A stretch of DNA of 64,000 bases from Anoplolepis gracilipes (taxonomy: Eukaryota > Arthropoda > Insecta > Hymenoptera > Formicidae), in the NCBI RefSeq assembly GCF_047496725.1, contig NC_132970.1, positions 404,501 through 468,500 on the forward strand, in the 5' to 3' direction. Positions within the stretch are counted from its first letter, which is position 1; every line of letters begins with the position of its first letter. This document shows positions 1 to 10,973 of the stretch, piece after piece. A model generated the notes under the pieces. That model was given only the letters and a program-made list of their open reading frames with translations, did no database searches and was not told where the DNA came from. The translations under genes were made by a program, and so were the position numbers.

Positions 1-226
1 ATATATGTGTGTCATCTTTCGCACGATGAATAATAATGTCTGACAAATTATGCGCTTCAGGGAATTATCGTGAGAAAAATAATCTCTCAAGCTGTTGAAC
101 AAAAAGAACGTGACTGGACTTTATTAAGTGTATTAGATCTACATTTGATGTGAGTTGTCTCAAATTAACTCTTTCTCTTTTCTTAATTAAGATCGTTGAT
201 AAAACATAAATTAGAGATGATATAAT

Positions 227-296
<70 letters not shown>

Positions 297-885
297 TAAA
301 TTAATAAAAATTAGAGGTAAAAGAAAACGTTATAAAATATTTTTAGAGTTTTTAGAACTGCGGACTGGGTCAAATGAATGAGGAATCGTCAATGAGATGA
401 ATAGAGGGGAGATTTATTCCGGTTATGTAACAGAGATCGTGAATTTCTAGTTACCAGTGGCCTACAGCAGGGAATTCTACGAATAACTCTAAAATCCGCT
501 AGGGTAAAGTATATTTGATAAATCATTTCTCTCTCATAATAATTGGTATATAATTGCGGCAACTAGTCATATTCTCATCTGTTTGGTTATTAGCGAAAAC
601 GTTCGTTTGCGTTGCACCACGACTCATTCTCGGGGCTCACAACACGGTTAAAATGTTTTTAATTATTCCGGCGACTCGTTGCATTTCGTGACGATAAACA
701 TTATTAACGTGTGCGGCACTCGTCGCGACAACGTTATTAGGACGAGGAAGGGCGTAAAGAAAAAAAACAAAAAAAAAAAAAAAAATGGAGAAGAAAAAAT
801 TCCTCATAATTCTCGACTTTCCGGCTTTAAGCGCGCGCGCTCTCGTAGTGCCGGTGTCCTTAATTGCTGCCGTGTTTTATTACAG
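1..885. other. Region upstream of the EcKinase-like gene, with a likely 5'UTR intron acceptor
   Basis: This AT-rich sequence contains a long (AT)n tract and, towards its right end, an A-rich tract (about 766-785). A pyrimidine-containing stretch ending in TTTATTACAG (876-885) lies 24 bases before the probable start codon at 909 and resembles a 3' splice site. The gene may therefore have a 5'UTR intron, with a first noncoding exon further left. An ATG at 785 is in another frame and leads to nothing conserved. I see no convincing TATA box or transcription start. Confidence 0.3.
230..289. repeat. (AT)n microsatellite
   Basis: Uninterrupted alternating T and A over about 60 bases. Confidence 0.95.
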
Positions 886-908
886 CGATATTATTTTTCC
901 CTTTCGCT

Positions 909-1522
909 ATGGCCGACCCAGATTTCCGTACCAAGTCGGGAGAGCAGTGCCAGTGCGGAGACTGCGACTTCATAAGACGGGAATTGATACCGGAGATGGT
1001 GCACGATCGTCGTTTCTGCGAGTCCGGCTCGAGAGAATTTGTCGAGTCCGATTCCGTTGACGTGGAGCATCTCGACGGGATGCGCGATTATACGACCAAG
1101 CTATACCGGGTGACAGCGCGGGTAAAATTTTCCGGCGAGCCCTACAACTTTCCTCTCGTTATCAAGTTGCCAAAGGCAGACGCGGCATCTCCGCCGTCTA
1201 GTTCGTTCCAGAACGAAGAGATGTTTTATAGCAAGATGACACTCGAGTACGGAACGGACGGTATACCCAAGTGTTATTTATCCGACTTGGGTCGATACGG
1301 TCGGCCGGTCATAGTACTGGAGGATCTGATCGCTCGTGGTTACGCACATGTAAACGATAAATTGGACGAAGATCACTTGAAATTGTGCGTAAAAGCTCTG
1401 GCGACGTTTCACGGCAGAGGATTGAGCCTGAAAGCGCGCAAGTTTCCTATTTTCCGAGAGTTCTACGCAAAACTATCTGTGCCGGACAGCTTGTATTCTG
1501 TTCAGCACATGCTCGGTGCCAG
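909..1522 (+). CDS. EcKinase/CHK-kinase-like protein, exon 1 (N-lobe)
   Basis: This is the first coding exon of a protein in the EcKinase (DUF1679/CHK kinase-like) family. Members are soluble, aminoglycoside-phosphotransferase-fold kinases of insects thought to phosphorylate ecdysteroids and other small lipophilic molecules. The first in-frame ATG is at 909, and the exon ends in GCCAG before the donor GTAAAT at 1523, in phase 2. It encodes residues 1-204 plus two bases of codon 205. Visible family features are a beta-3 lysine in VIKLP (K86), the helix-C pattern FQNEEMFYSKM (101-110 region, E103/E104), a hinge VLEDL (136-140), and the ALATFHG helix (163-169). Spliced to exon 2 it gives 366 residues, somewhat below the roughly 400 usual for the family. 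The deficit falls between TFHGRG and the Brenner motif, so a short additional exon could be missed or lost. The exon is clearly more GC-rich than its flanks. Family assignment is firm; the substrate is unknown. Confidence 0.85.
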
Positions 1523-3135
1523 GTAAATCATTTTTTATCATAATACGTACCCGCTAAAAAATTTTTATATATAATTAGACAAAATTATACAATCTAATTA
1601 TACAAATTTATATACGAAATTTGTGTCTTTTATATATAATTATACATAAAATGTTGCAGCTATTGTGTATAAGTATATGTATAAGTTTACATATACATAA
1701 TTCTAATTGCAGCTATCAATTAAAGTACTGAAACGTCTTTTATAGATTTGTATTAACGTTTTTTTTTATAACAAAATATCACGTGAAACAATTTACGTCG
1801 ATTCTTGATTCTAAAATGTGATCTATACGTAATCTCTGTTGTGGTTAATTTTTATAATAATATACTCGTATTTTTATCTAATATACACTACGCAAAAAAA
1901 AATAAAAAAAAAAAATTAAAGGACCACTTTCTTCCATATAAAAAAAAGTCGAATTTTCAAGTAGTTGTAACTTCTTTAAAAATAATTGCAATAAGATCAT
2001 TAAAGCTTCAAGTTTTTAGTTTTAAAATCTTTAAATGAATTTCAATTCTTTCTATTCGTTACAATGTAATTACATTGTAAAAAAGCGACATCGATTGAAC
2101 AAATTTTTCAGAAGTTTGCCCAAGAATATCGAATTAAAAAAAATCCTAGCACGATTTCATTAATTGAGTGTTAAAGAGCAGGGTTTTAGCTTTAATTTCT
2201 TTTTTTTAACGAATGTTTTATGATTTTTTCTCGCCTATTATTATAGATATTCATTATCAAAGCAAAATCGAGTTATTGACTTTGAACGCTTATAACTAGT
2301 GAAAAAATGATCATACAATAATCATTAATTTAAGTTTTTGAAATGTACGAAAAAACTTAACACTTCGGCCTCTTGTACGAGTAACTGGAGTGCTTTTTGT
2401 ACTTTTGTAAATGTTGTAGAGTTTATGAAAATCTTAGCGTTTTTTCGTTAACTTTTATTGATTTAAATAAAAAAAGATAAAAGTGCAATTTTTACTTGAT
2501 TTTTCAGTAACAATTACACTTTAAAAATAAATAATAATTGAAAAATGATAGGAGCATTTTAAAGTGCTCACTTTTCTTTTTAAATTACGTTTTTAATGAT
2601 TATTAGGCGATCATTTTTTCACTAGTTAAAAGCGTTTAAAGTCAATAGCTCGATTTTACTTTAATAATGAATATCTCGGCGAAAAAAAATCATAAAACAT
2701 TCGTTAAAAAAAAGAAATTAAAGCTAAAACTCTGCTCTTTAACATTCAATTAATGAAATCGTGCTGGGATTTTTTTTTAATTCGGTATTCTTGAACAAAC
2801 TTTTAAAAAATTTGTTCAATCGACGGACGTCGCTTTCTCACAATGTAATTTTGTAACGAGTAAGTAGAAAGAATTGAAATTCATTTAAAGATTCTAATAC
2901 TAGAAACTTCAAGTTTTGAAACACTTTTTTATTGATCTTATTCCGATTATTTTTAAGCAAGTTGCAACTACTTGAAAATTGGTTTTTTTTATATGGAAGA
3001 AAGTGGCTCTTCAACTTTTTTGCGTAGTATATTTTTATATAAAATATTTACTATTATATTTACCATATTTGTTATTAATATTTCATTAATTAAAAAATAT
3101 GAATGGAAAGATTTGTAATCTGTTATTGTTTGTAG
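1523..3135 (+). other. Intron of the EcKinase-like gene
   Basis: The donor is GTAAATCA at 1523 and the acceptor is TTGTTTGTAG ending at 3135. Using these sites the phase-2 codon AG|T reads serine. The frame then stays open for 22 codons up to the methionine at 3203 and on to the stop. About 70% of the intron is a foldback element (1888-3027). The remainder is AT-rich with no visible exon-like ORF. Confidence 0.75.
1888..3027. mobile_element. Foldback (long-TIR MITE-like) element inside the kinase intron
   Basis: The sequence from about 1888 to 2330 recurs as an inverted copy from about 2607 to 3027, around a roughly 275 bp centre. Arms match over their whole length with scattered substitutions. 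Landmarks are the ends CTACGCAAAA and TTTTGCGTAG, and paired blocks such as TTTCTTCCATAT, AGCTTTAATTTC and CACTAGTTA/TAACTAGTG. Bases next to both ends are TA-rich, compatible with a TA target duplication. No transposase ORF is visible, so it is non-autonomous. It shares short blocks (GAGTTATTG, TTGACTTTGA, GCTTATAA) with the element at 10974-12655, suggesting distant relationship. Confidence 0.8.
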
Positions 3136-3622
3136 TATATATCTGAGCTTCGCATCACTCGAGTCAAATCTCGTTGAGAAAATAAAAAAAAAGTTACACG
3201 TAATGGAAAGTCTGGCCACGGAGATCAACGACGTTTCAATTGTCTGCCACGGTCATTTCACGCGGGATAACGTATTGTTCAAGTACGAGAGCGGCAAACC
3301 GAGCGACGTAAAAATGATCGATTGGGAAACAATGAGGTACTGCTCGCCGGCGATCGATTTTGGTCTTATTCTCTTCACCAATATATCCGACGAAAGTGAA
3401 CCGTCGAAAGTCGAGGCATTCTGTCGGAATATTTTGCGGCTTTATTTGGACACTGTGAAAGAGGAGTATCCGGAAGTGGAGCACGAACTTTTGGAACGAG
3501 ACATTATCGCCAAGCTGCTGCTGGCGTATATTAGCTTATGCGATGACGGTCCGATTAGAATCACGTACGAAGAACTTGGGAGAATGTTGCGCGTGCTCGA
3601 TGGTCTCGGTAGCTTCGATTAG
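3136..3622 (+). CDS. EcKinase/CHK-kinase-like protein, exon 2 (C-lobe, degenerate catalytic loop)
   Basis: The last coding exon encodes residue 205 (split codon) to 366 and stops at TAG 3620-3622. The stretch around residues 238-256 is the family's Brenner/catalytic loop followed by NVLFKY. The metal-binding segment is MIDWETMRYCSPAIDF (265-280), matching the usual IDFQ...RYGSPALDL pattern. The general-base aspartate of the HGD motif is replaced: codons read CAC GGT CAT, giving H243-G244-H245, while N250 and D267 are kept. A GAT-to-CAT change is one base. The protein may be a pseudokinase, or the change could be a polymorphism or assembly error. The rest is the helical C-lobe ending shortly after GRMLRVLDGLGSFD. 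Splicing at 3136 is inferred from frame continuity. Confidence 0.85.
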
Positions 3623-4604
3623 AACCGCTCCCATTGTGTACATTGGCAGTTTATTTGATCGTCGATGTACGCAATACTTGTTCTACGTGTTAAGCTGTAT
3701 CAACACAATTTTATCGCGCATGTTTGTGATAAGGACCTACGCCGAAGGGAGCGTTATTAGTAGATATAAAAGGGTGTGTCAAAAAAAAAAAAACGTACGT
3801 TATCACTTTACACTTTGCAAATGATTATATCACCGATGTATAAAATTCGATACTTTTTCTACTAAAATTCGTGAAAAAATTAATTTTCCGTTTTAATTAT
3901 TCATTTGAATTATTCGTTTTGAAATTGTAAAATTATTTACGTGTTTAATTCTTGCAACTCTTATCGATCTATAAAAAACGAGAGAAATATGTACTGATTT
4001 TTAAGAAGCATGAATTTATCGCATCATGGCGAAGATATCTCGTTGTTAATATTATTCTTTTTTTCTCCGTAATAAATTAATTCTATAAACATATTATGAA
4101 ATTTTATTATTGCATCTCATTGTTTTAGTATTTAGTTCATTACATTTGCACAATTGAGATGCTTATTTTTTACACGTGATGAATCATATAACATCTGTCG
4201 TTATGATTTATAGCATCAATGTCCAGCAATGAAATTCCTTGTTGCTTGAAAATGTAAGCTCGTATTGTTACTACGGATTACGCTGCTCTCGATGTTGATA
4301 TTACCCTAGTTTGATATTTTTAGATTTATTTGCCATCTTCATTAATCTGTATTACGTATTTACCGAAATTTCCGTTAGGATAATTCCTAATTCACTAAAA
4401 CTTTCGAAATAGATAGCTATATATACATATATATAAAGAATTATTATCGAAAGAATATTTTTCAATTAATTCTAAATGGCAACTAGATTTATAAAGAATA
4501 TTTATATATGTATGTATCTCCTTTTTCGACAAATAAATTACAATTATCTTGGAATTATCCTACACATTTTCTCGAAGAAATCAGGAGTTATCAATAATGT
4601 TACT
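3623..4604 (+). other. 3' flank and probable 3'UTR of the kinase gene
   Basis: AT-rich sequence follows the stop codon. The clearest polyadenylation signal is AATAAA at 4071-4076, which would give a 3'UTR of about 450 bases. An A13 run lies near 3780. The sequence from 4100 to 4600 holds nothing I can identify. Confidence 0.45.
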
Positions 4605-4982
4605 TCATCTCTCAGACGCTTCAGTAGTGTTGATTCGCTCCGGCGCGGTAGTTTGAGAAACTTGGGGTTGAATTCTCATTGGTCGACGTGTGCCAGGATT
4701 CGCTTGTTGATTCAAGGATACCCAATATATAGCAGCCAACAAAAAAATAAGGATGACAGCGGAGACGAGCATCCGTTTTGCTCTACAAGTAGACTTCACT
4801 ACCGCCGTTAGGATGGGAGAACATGCCGTCGCGATTTGCTTTGACGGAGGACATTCCTGCTGGCTACTGTTACACGGGCAACGCGTTCTTGTCAGTCCCC
4901 ACCCCATCTGGAATTTTGTAATTTTGACTGTTCCGTGCCGAGAAATGCGTGTCAGCCAAATTATATTAGAGTTGAACCCGAG
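4605..4982 (-). CDS. Candidate last exon of a minus-strand membrane protein (uncertain)
   Basis: On the minus strand a frame is open from 4982 to the TGA at 4605-4607 (125 codons), in a local GC rise flanked by AT-rich DNA. It contains a cysteine cluster (RCPC, QECPP, TACSP, STC) followed by the hydrophobic run MLVSAVILIFLLAAIYWV and a polar tail ending TTEASER. That order would suit a single-pass membrane protein with a short tail. An ATG at 4907 directly follows TTCCAG, which could be a splice acceptor. I do not recognise the protein and found no further exons to the right. The opposite strand is also open here (4711-5037, ATG at 4753). The two frames share wobble positions, so one may be a shadow of the other, or both may be chance. 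Confidence 0.25.
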   Translation of the reverse strand, partial: LGFNSNIIWLTRISRHGTVKITKFQMGWGLTRTRCPCNSSQQECPPSKQIATACSPILTAVVKSTCRAKRMLVSAVILIFLLAAIYWVSLNQQANPGTRRPMRIQPQVSQTTAPERINTTEASER

Positions 4983-5229
4983 TCAAATTGTCTCAGTCAT
5001 GACAGTGGACGAAAGAGTTGATCGTTCGTCTTTTTAATAAAATCGATTGAATGTACACGGAGATACACAAACACAAATGTCTATTCATATGAATGTAAAC
5101 GCATGTCAAGGCATCAATCAAATATAAAAAAAGTCATGTAGACGTGAGAAGTTTGCGTTTCGAGTCGATTTGTATCGCCTGTATTGTTGCCTTTTTATCG
5201 CGTATGTGATTGGCGGTCGATGATGTCGT

Positions 5230-5347
<118 letters not shown>

Positions 5348-5539
5348 TACATAAATATTATTAAAATATTAATTAAAAATTAGATTATTTGAGACGCCGT
5401 ATAAATAAATACCGAGGTGAGACGTTCGTGTTTCGTCTATAATAGATTGTCTATAATAATTAATTGTACACATATACATACAGATGATAAATTATTTGTT
5501 AACGATTGTATATTTATTTGTCGAGTTGTTTGCATTAAA

Positions 5540-5840
5540 ATTTGAAATTGCAATAGTTCTTCATAAAACATAATATTCGTATGTAATATTCATATATATT
5601 ATTGAATAAAAATATTAAGCGCGTATATTTTGTATATAATATATATTTATACATTAAGCAGTATATTCTATGATTACAATATATTATATATTCTAATTTT
5701 TACTATAATATTTTCTCCATGTAAAAATTTTTATCATATTATTTCGTCGCGGAAGAAAAAATATAGATAGAGCGGTAAGAAAAAACAGGGACGATTCTCA
5801 GAATTCATCGACGAGAGCTACACGCGCCTATCACGCACAC
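5540..5840 (+). repeat. Diverged direct duplication, copy 1
   Basis: This segment recurs in the same orientation at about 6086-6420. Shared blocks in order are a TA-rich part with ATTGAATAAAA, then TTCTAATTTYTACT, then TTTTATCATATTATTTCGTC (5730-5749), then GACGATTCTC (5791) and CGCCTAT. The spacing between the copies grows from about 546 to 585 because of small insertions. No coding potential. Confidence 0.7.
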
Positions 5841-6085
5841 GCAGTGATGCCAGAAAGAGCCGCTTCCTCCATATGCTACCAGAATCGATTTATAATCATC
5901 GCTACACTATATCTAATAATTTACATCAGACTATTAAAGTATATAATGTATCGAGTGCGTGCTCCGCGAGATATTTTCCGATCATCTACAAAAAATTAAT
6001 TGTGCATATATGTATAAAAATTATAAATTATGTATATTTTTTATTGTTTATAAATGATTAATAGTTTGCAATAGTTTGATATTTA

Positions 6086-6420
6086 AAGATTTTTGAATAA
6101 TTGCAATATTTCTTTAAAATATAATATAGGTGTATAATATTATTGAATATATAATATTGAATAAAATCATCCTGCTATTTCTTTTATATATGTATATGTA
6201 CAATTAGTATATTCCACGATAATTATTCTATAATTATTCTAATTTCTACTGTAATATTGTCCCCATGTAGAAATTTTTATCATATTATTTCGTCGCGGAA
6301 CAAGGAATACGGAGCAGTAACATGTATGTACAGCGCAAAGCGTATTCCGGGAAAAAAACATCGGAGACGATTCTCGGAATTTGTCGACGAACACCTGCAC
6401 GTTGCCAGGCGCCTATTTAC
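6086..6420 (+). repeat. Diverged direct duplication, copy 2
   Basis: Partner of 5540-5840, with the same block order. It contains an extra insertion around ATACGGAGCAGTAACATG that copy 1 lacks. It abuts the hairpin at 6424. Confidence 0.7.
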
Positions 6421-6423
6421 GCA

Positions 6424-6549
6424 AAGCCTTGTCTACAATAAGTCGATGATCATAAGAAGTTTAACCAATTGCGTTGGATTATTCTTTTCTAAATTCAATC
6501 GTGATTGGTTGGGGCTTCCTATGTCAACGACTTACTGTAGACAAGGCTT
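6424..6549. repeat. 126 bp hairpin repeat (MITE-like)
   Basis: The ends are inverted copies of AAGCCTTGTCTACARTAAGT, differing at a single base in 22. Internal blocks AACCAATTGCG and CGTGATTGGTT are also inverted, so most of the 126 bp can fold back. The inner palindrome carries CCAAT motifs in both orientations. There is no ORF. I treat it as a short dispersed palindromic element. Confidence 0.6.
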
Positions 6550-6599
6550 AATGCCGCGCAGTAATACCAAGTTCAATATCCCGTAGAGGGGAGGTCAGT

Positions 6600-6830
6600 A
6601 TCAGAGAGGTCACTGCCGGGCGATGTTGATCCTCTGTTTCGCGCGTCTTAAATCGGTCGAAAGGGAGAATTTCGCGGGTGAACAAGTGTCGGAACGGGAG
6701 TGCCGAATCAAGTAACGGGCGATTATCTCGGGACGTTCATTTAGTCTGCGGGAGTGCCGAGAGTGGAAAGACGGACGATTGTTTCAACATATTATTTATT
6801 AATCCATATACAAGAGTATATTGATTTATC
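6600..6830 (+). repeat. GGGAGTGCCGA-containing repeat, copy A
   Basis: The block order is GGGCGATGTTGATCCTCTG, then CGGGAGTGCCGAA, then AACGGGCGATTAT, then ATTTAGTC, then a second GGGAGTGCCGAG, ending with ATTATTTATTAATCC. The same order recurs at 7248-7535. The function is unknown. It could be a repeat-derived transcribed leader or LTR-like sequence, but I see no tRNA primer site or retroelement ORF. Confidence 0.65.
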
Positions 6831-7247
6831 GAACTAGATGGTGCATTGAGTGCGGGCCCGCGGGCCCTCAACGCCCATAGCGTAAAGCGTATGAGGAAGA
6901 AAACGTCGCGGTCGCGGATCGCGGATCGCGGATCGCGGATCGCGGGTGATTCGAAATCGGTGGACGGGTCGATGGGCGCTGCACGGAACAAGTGGCGCCA
7001 TCGCGCGGCAATACCGCGCGTTAATGTCGCGTACCGCCAAAAACCAAGACAGCCTATATAGCCTAGGGCGTAAGGCTGCCGTGTCGCGGCTCGCGGCGCT
7101 ACGAGGGACGGTATCTGAGGGACGACTGCTGGCGATGCATGCGACAAGTCGTGTTACCGCGTAATATCGCACGGAAACCGACTGAGACAGCCTATGGAGG
7201 GAAATAGCTGCTGTGCTAAAGTGTCACCGCGATTATTTAATCGGAGC
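6831..7247. other. CpG-rich spacer with minisatellite and palindrome
   Basis: A locally GC-rich segment separates the two GGGAGTGCCGA repeats. It holds the perfect palindrome GGGCCCGCGGGCCC (about 6856-6869) and a 7 bp minisatellite of CGCGGAT units (about 6913-6944). A TATATA stretch near 7054 could serve as a core-promoter element, but nothing confirms it. Open frames on both strands reflect absence of AT-rich stop codons rather than genes. Confidence 0.5.
6913..6944. repeat. CGCGGAT minisatellite
   Basis: Four direct copies of CGCGGAT followed by a truncated CGCGGG. Confidence 0.85.
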
Positions 7248-7535
7248 GATCACTGCCGATCACACGGGCGATGTTGATCCTCTGATTTTCTCGCGTCTTG
7301 TATCGTCGGGAGTGCCGAACATAATAACGGGCGATTATTTCTTTATTATTATTTAGTCTCCGCGATCGTGATTTACGTCTTTCGATATTCATAAACGACA
7401 TAACTGAGATAACTTATCGCGTTGCAAATGACGGATTTCGAACGAGTGTGGGGAATGCCGAGTTGGTAGACAGACAATCGTTTCAGGGTATTATTTATTA
7501 ATCCGCGCAAAAGAATGCACCGAGTTTTTGTATCG
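7248..7535 (+). repeat. GGGAGTGCCGA-containing repeat, copy B
   Basis: Second copy of 6600-6830, offset by about 610-700 bases and longer because of an insertion after ATTTAGTC. It contains the same GGGCGATGTTGATCCTCTG block at 7266. Short fragments with the GAGTGCCGA motif continue to about 7770. Confidence 0.65.
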
Positions 7536-7941
7536 TGTATTATATATAACGCGTTGAACGTGTAATTTTATTATTCGTGTGGCGACAATCAAGCGAGAAG
7601 ATATCGCCACGTATATCTGTATAATGTAATATCCGAAAATATTTAGTTATATAACTTGCCGATTGCTCGCGCGATGAATACTATTATTTTTTTCGCATTA
7701 TTCTATGTCGTAAATAAAACAAAGTTCGGGCCGAGGAGTGCCGAGGAGATTATTATCGGGAGTGTCGTGCAAAATGTCGCGCGATCGTCATAAGTGATTA
7801 ATTAGTGTACTCATGGTCATTTAAGTGCAAATGTTTTGTGAGTGTTTTGTGCTTTCGAAAATACATCGACAGAGGATTAGGATAAAACTTGGGATTACAT
7901 CAGGTTTTTAATAATAAGGTAATTTACTACGTTTTCGTGGA

Positions 7942-7946
<5 letters not shown>
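7536..7946 (+). other. Leader-like sequence with possible splice donors, no ORF
   Basis: The moderately balanced part near 7720-7915 has several GTG/TTTTGTG repeats and ends with ATCAGGTTTTT and AATAAGGTAATT, either of which could be a 5' splice site. It resembles insect noncoding first exons, but there is no independent support. It follows the GAGTGCCGA repeats directly. Confidence 0.2.

Positions 7947-7977
<31 letters not shown>
7947..7977. repeat. Poly(T) tract
   Basis: 31 consecutive T. It could be a mononucleotide microsatellite or the tail of a minus-strand retroposed copy. No target duplication was identified. Confidence 0.9.
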
Positions 7978-7978
<1 letters not shown>

Positions 7979-10973
7979 TCACGATAATCGCATAGCATAT
8001 TTCACCCAAATTCCATTTGGGTGTATGAAACTGGATTTCATTTTGTGAAAACTCTTATTAATTAATTATTAATATTAAATTTAATAGTTCTAGGTAGATT
8101 AAATAAATAGTTTTACCTAGTATATAGAAAATGCATATATATATATATATTTATAGATATATGCTGATAAGTATATACTGATCACTCAAAAAAATATTTT
8201 GCTAATGTAGATAGATTTCTGTCACAATTAAAATTTATTGCTATTTTTTGTAGAATATTTTTTGTCACTTATAGAATTTATAACAGCAATATTCTAGCAA
8301 TACCTCTAGAAAATTTAAATCCCATTGCCAAATATTAATTAATCACAAATATAATTATCCTTAACAAGATTAGGCATCACAGAAAAATTTTTCGTCTAAA
8401 TTACATTAATAGTACAGATATAAATTCTGTTTCAGTTAATTTTTCGCATCCAGAAAATTAACTGCAAGACTATTTTTTTAAGTGATAAATATATATTTAT
8501 ACGTACATAAATTCATATGAGTAAGCATTTGTGTCTTTGTCTGTACATACATAGCCCTTATTTCTGGTGGATCAATTTTATCTGTGATTTTTCTAACATT
8601 GTTCATTTTGCAGAAACGAAATTTGTAAAACGATATATTTAGGCAGATTATTATTTTTTTTTAATTTATTGTTCTAATCTTTATTTAGAAAAATCAAAGA
8701 ATATAATTTTTTTCAGATAAAAAAAATACTTTTATATATTAAAAATACGTTGAGCCACCAATACAGTTAAAGAGCCAAAATAACAATATAATACGGAGTA
8801 AGGGATAAGTATGCACTCGAGAGGAAACTCGAAACTCGAAACTTGCATTAAATATCTAATAATCAACTGTGAATTTAAACTATTTAATCTCTTTATTAAA
8901 AATTAACAAATTATTTCAACTATTGGATTAATAAGAGTTTAATAAGATCCTGATTTAAAAATAGTACTTTTCGTATCCAGACTTCACAGTAAATAATGTA
9001 ATCGCTTACATTTTCTTCATTTAATTTATAAACGCGTAAAATAGTTGCGCTCTGGTTTTACGGTGTGATTGGAGCAATTTTCTGTTTTGTCGTCGGTCAA
9101 TCTATTTTATTAATGGGAGCAGAGCATACGAAATACAAATGAGACTATTCCCATGCGCGATGTTATTCGTGTGTCAGGTGAATATATTTGGAGGTGACCG
9201 CGCGTCGAGAGATTCGGTGCTTTTGGAGAATCGTCCGTTGCAGAAACGGATAGAGTCAGAGAAGTTGGAAATTATGTACATAGTTGACGACCCCTTTACG
9301 GCTTTGGCGTTTGTCTATCTCTACGATTATGGTACAGATGTTTGCGGCATGTTGATCGCAGTCCTGCGGCGCGTTCGTATATAGAACATTGCTATGCTTC
9401 TTACGCAGGCATAATACATTCGGCCACGTTTATGTTTTCACTCGAACAATTTGCCGGTCACGATCGTATTTCAGTTTCACAGCCGTCGAATATACAAAAG
9501 GGTCTAGGTAGATTGTTTGTACCGCCATCGCCGCCACTAACAAACCAATGCACGCCGCATCCGTCTTTATCATTTTTGCTGTTCAATCGCTATCACGAAT
9601 CCCGTTTGCGATAGATTGCTATATGTATTTCAATTGATATAACAGCCTCCTCGCAGAATCGATGCAATTGCGCGCGATAACAATTTACTATTCGTTTCGA
9701 AATAAAATTGTGTGTCGCAACGGAATTTTATACCATCGTAATTTTAAACCATTTCATTTAGGAAACAAAGGCAAATTGAAATTAAATGATACTTTTGTAT
9801 GCGAGTAAAAATTAAATTTACCAATTACGATAAAAGATGTAATGCGCGTGATTATTACATCGTCGTATCATACATATATCATTAAAAGAGAAAGAGAGAA
9901 AGAGAGAAAGAGAGAAAATCAGTTAATTAGTTGAATTTTTTAATATCAAAAAACTTGGCCAGAATTCAGAAATAAAGAAATAAAGAATACTGATTGCTAA
10001 AATAAACACGCTATTATATAATGCAATCTTTTCGCGGTATATTATTTTGAGAGCATTAGAGGAAAGTAAGTAAAAACAACTCGTCTAAATAAAGAACCAC
10101 TTAACGGTAGACAGTGATTTCACAGCGGACCGCAAACGAAAATGACAGAATACAAGCTCTCGATACAGCTTCCAACCTTTTCATTTCGGTTTTTCTTCTA
10201 ATTCTGCGTACGCAGGGTGCGTACGCGAGGCAAATGACCTCGAGAGACTGTGAGCTTCGTAGTGAAGTACCTCTCTAGAGGAGGCAGGCGAATTAATTTC
10301 GTAAATATCGGTCGTACGTCGAGAGTACGCGAGCACACGGAACAAAAGAATTAGCATTTATTAAAATTTTGTAAAAAAATTATAAATTTAAAATTAAAAT
10401 TTTTATCAAGCTGTAGATTTAATAATTTCGCGCGATCTTTATTTCGTATTGGATGAGAAAAAAACAAAACGCTCGACATTCGTCTTTTCATATAGAATCC
10501 GGTTAATAATTTTACGAAGTGGTTTTAAGAAAGACGCTGACACATCAGTCGCTTACGAGATATACGACTGACGGTGTAAATGCGACCAGCCAAATTATTA
10601 TCCGGCATATATTCTAACCGAGGAATGTCGCTCGAAAAATTTCCAAACGCTCGCATGTTTCTCACTCTTGGCCCATTAAATTTTTCACGCTTGCATACCA
10701 ACATTATGCCCTAGTATCAACATACCTCGCGGTTGAATATATTCTGACACTGCTGACTTTCCTAAAGGATGGTTCTTGTACAACGGCTGCAAATATTGTA
10801 TGTCATCCTTCTTATCTTACTTTTTAAGTAATGATAAAATAAGTGTATAATAATAATTAATTTTTATTACATTATAAAAGAAAGGAATTATGAAAATTAT
10901 GATAAGAATACAGAATGAACTATATACACAATGTAGGGAAATTATCATCTATATATTTTAAAAATGTTATAAT
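7978..10973. other. Noncoding, mostly AT-rich stretch
   Basis: No coding or RNA gene was recognised. It contains a short (AAAGAGAG)n tract at about 9885-9918 and a palindromic GCGTACGC-AGGGT-GCGTACGC motif near 10206. A slightly GC-richer part at 9060-9620 is open in two frames, but neither resembles a known protein. Confidence 0.6.
9885..9918. repeat. (AAAGAGAG)n microsatellite
   Basis: Purine repeat of alternating AAAG and AGAG units. Confidence 0.85.

Noticed and set aside
864..908. N-terminal extension of the kinase frame upstream of 909
   Set aside because: It begins at a TTG, not ATG, and spans a probable splice acceptor at 885. ATG 909 is the first in-frame methionine.
3203..3622. 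Exon 2 as an independent gene starting at ATG 3203
   Set aside because: The frame is open 22 codons upstream to a proper acceptor in the right phase, and the product lacks an N-lobe.
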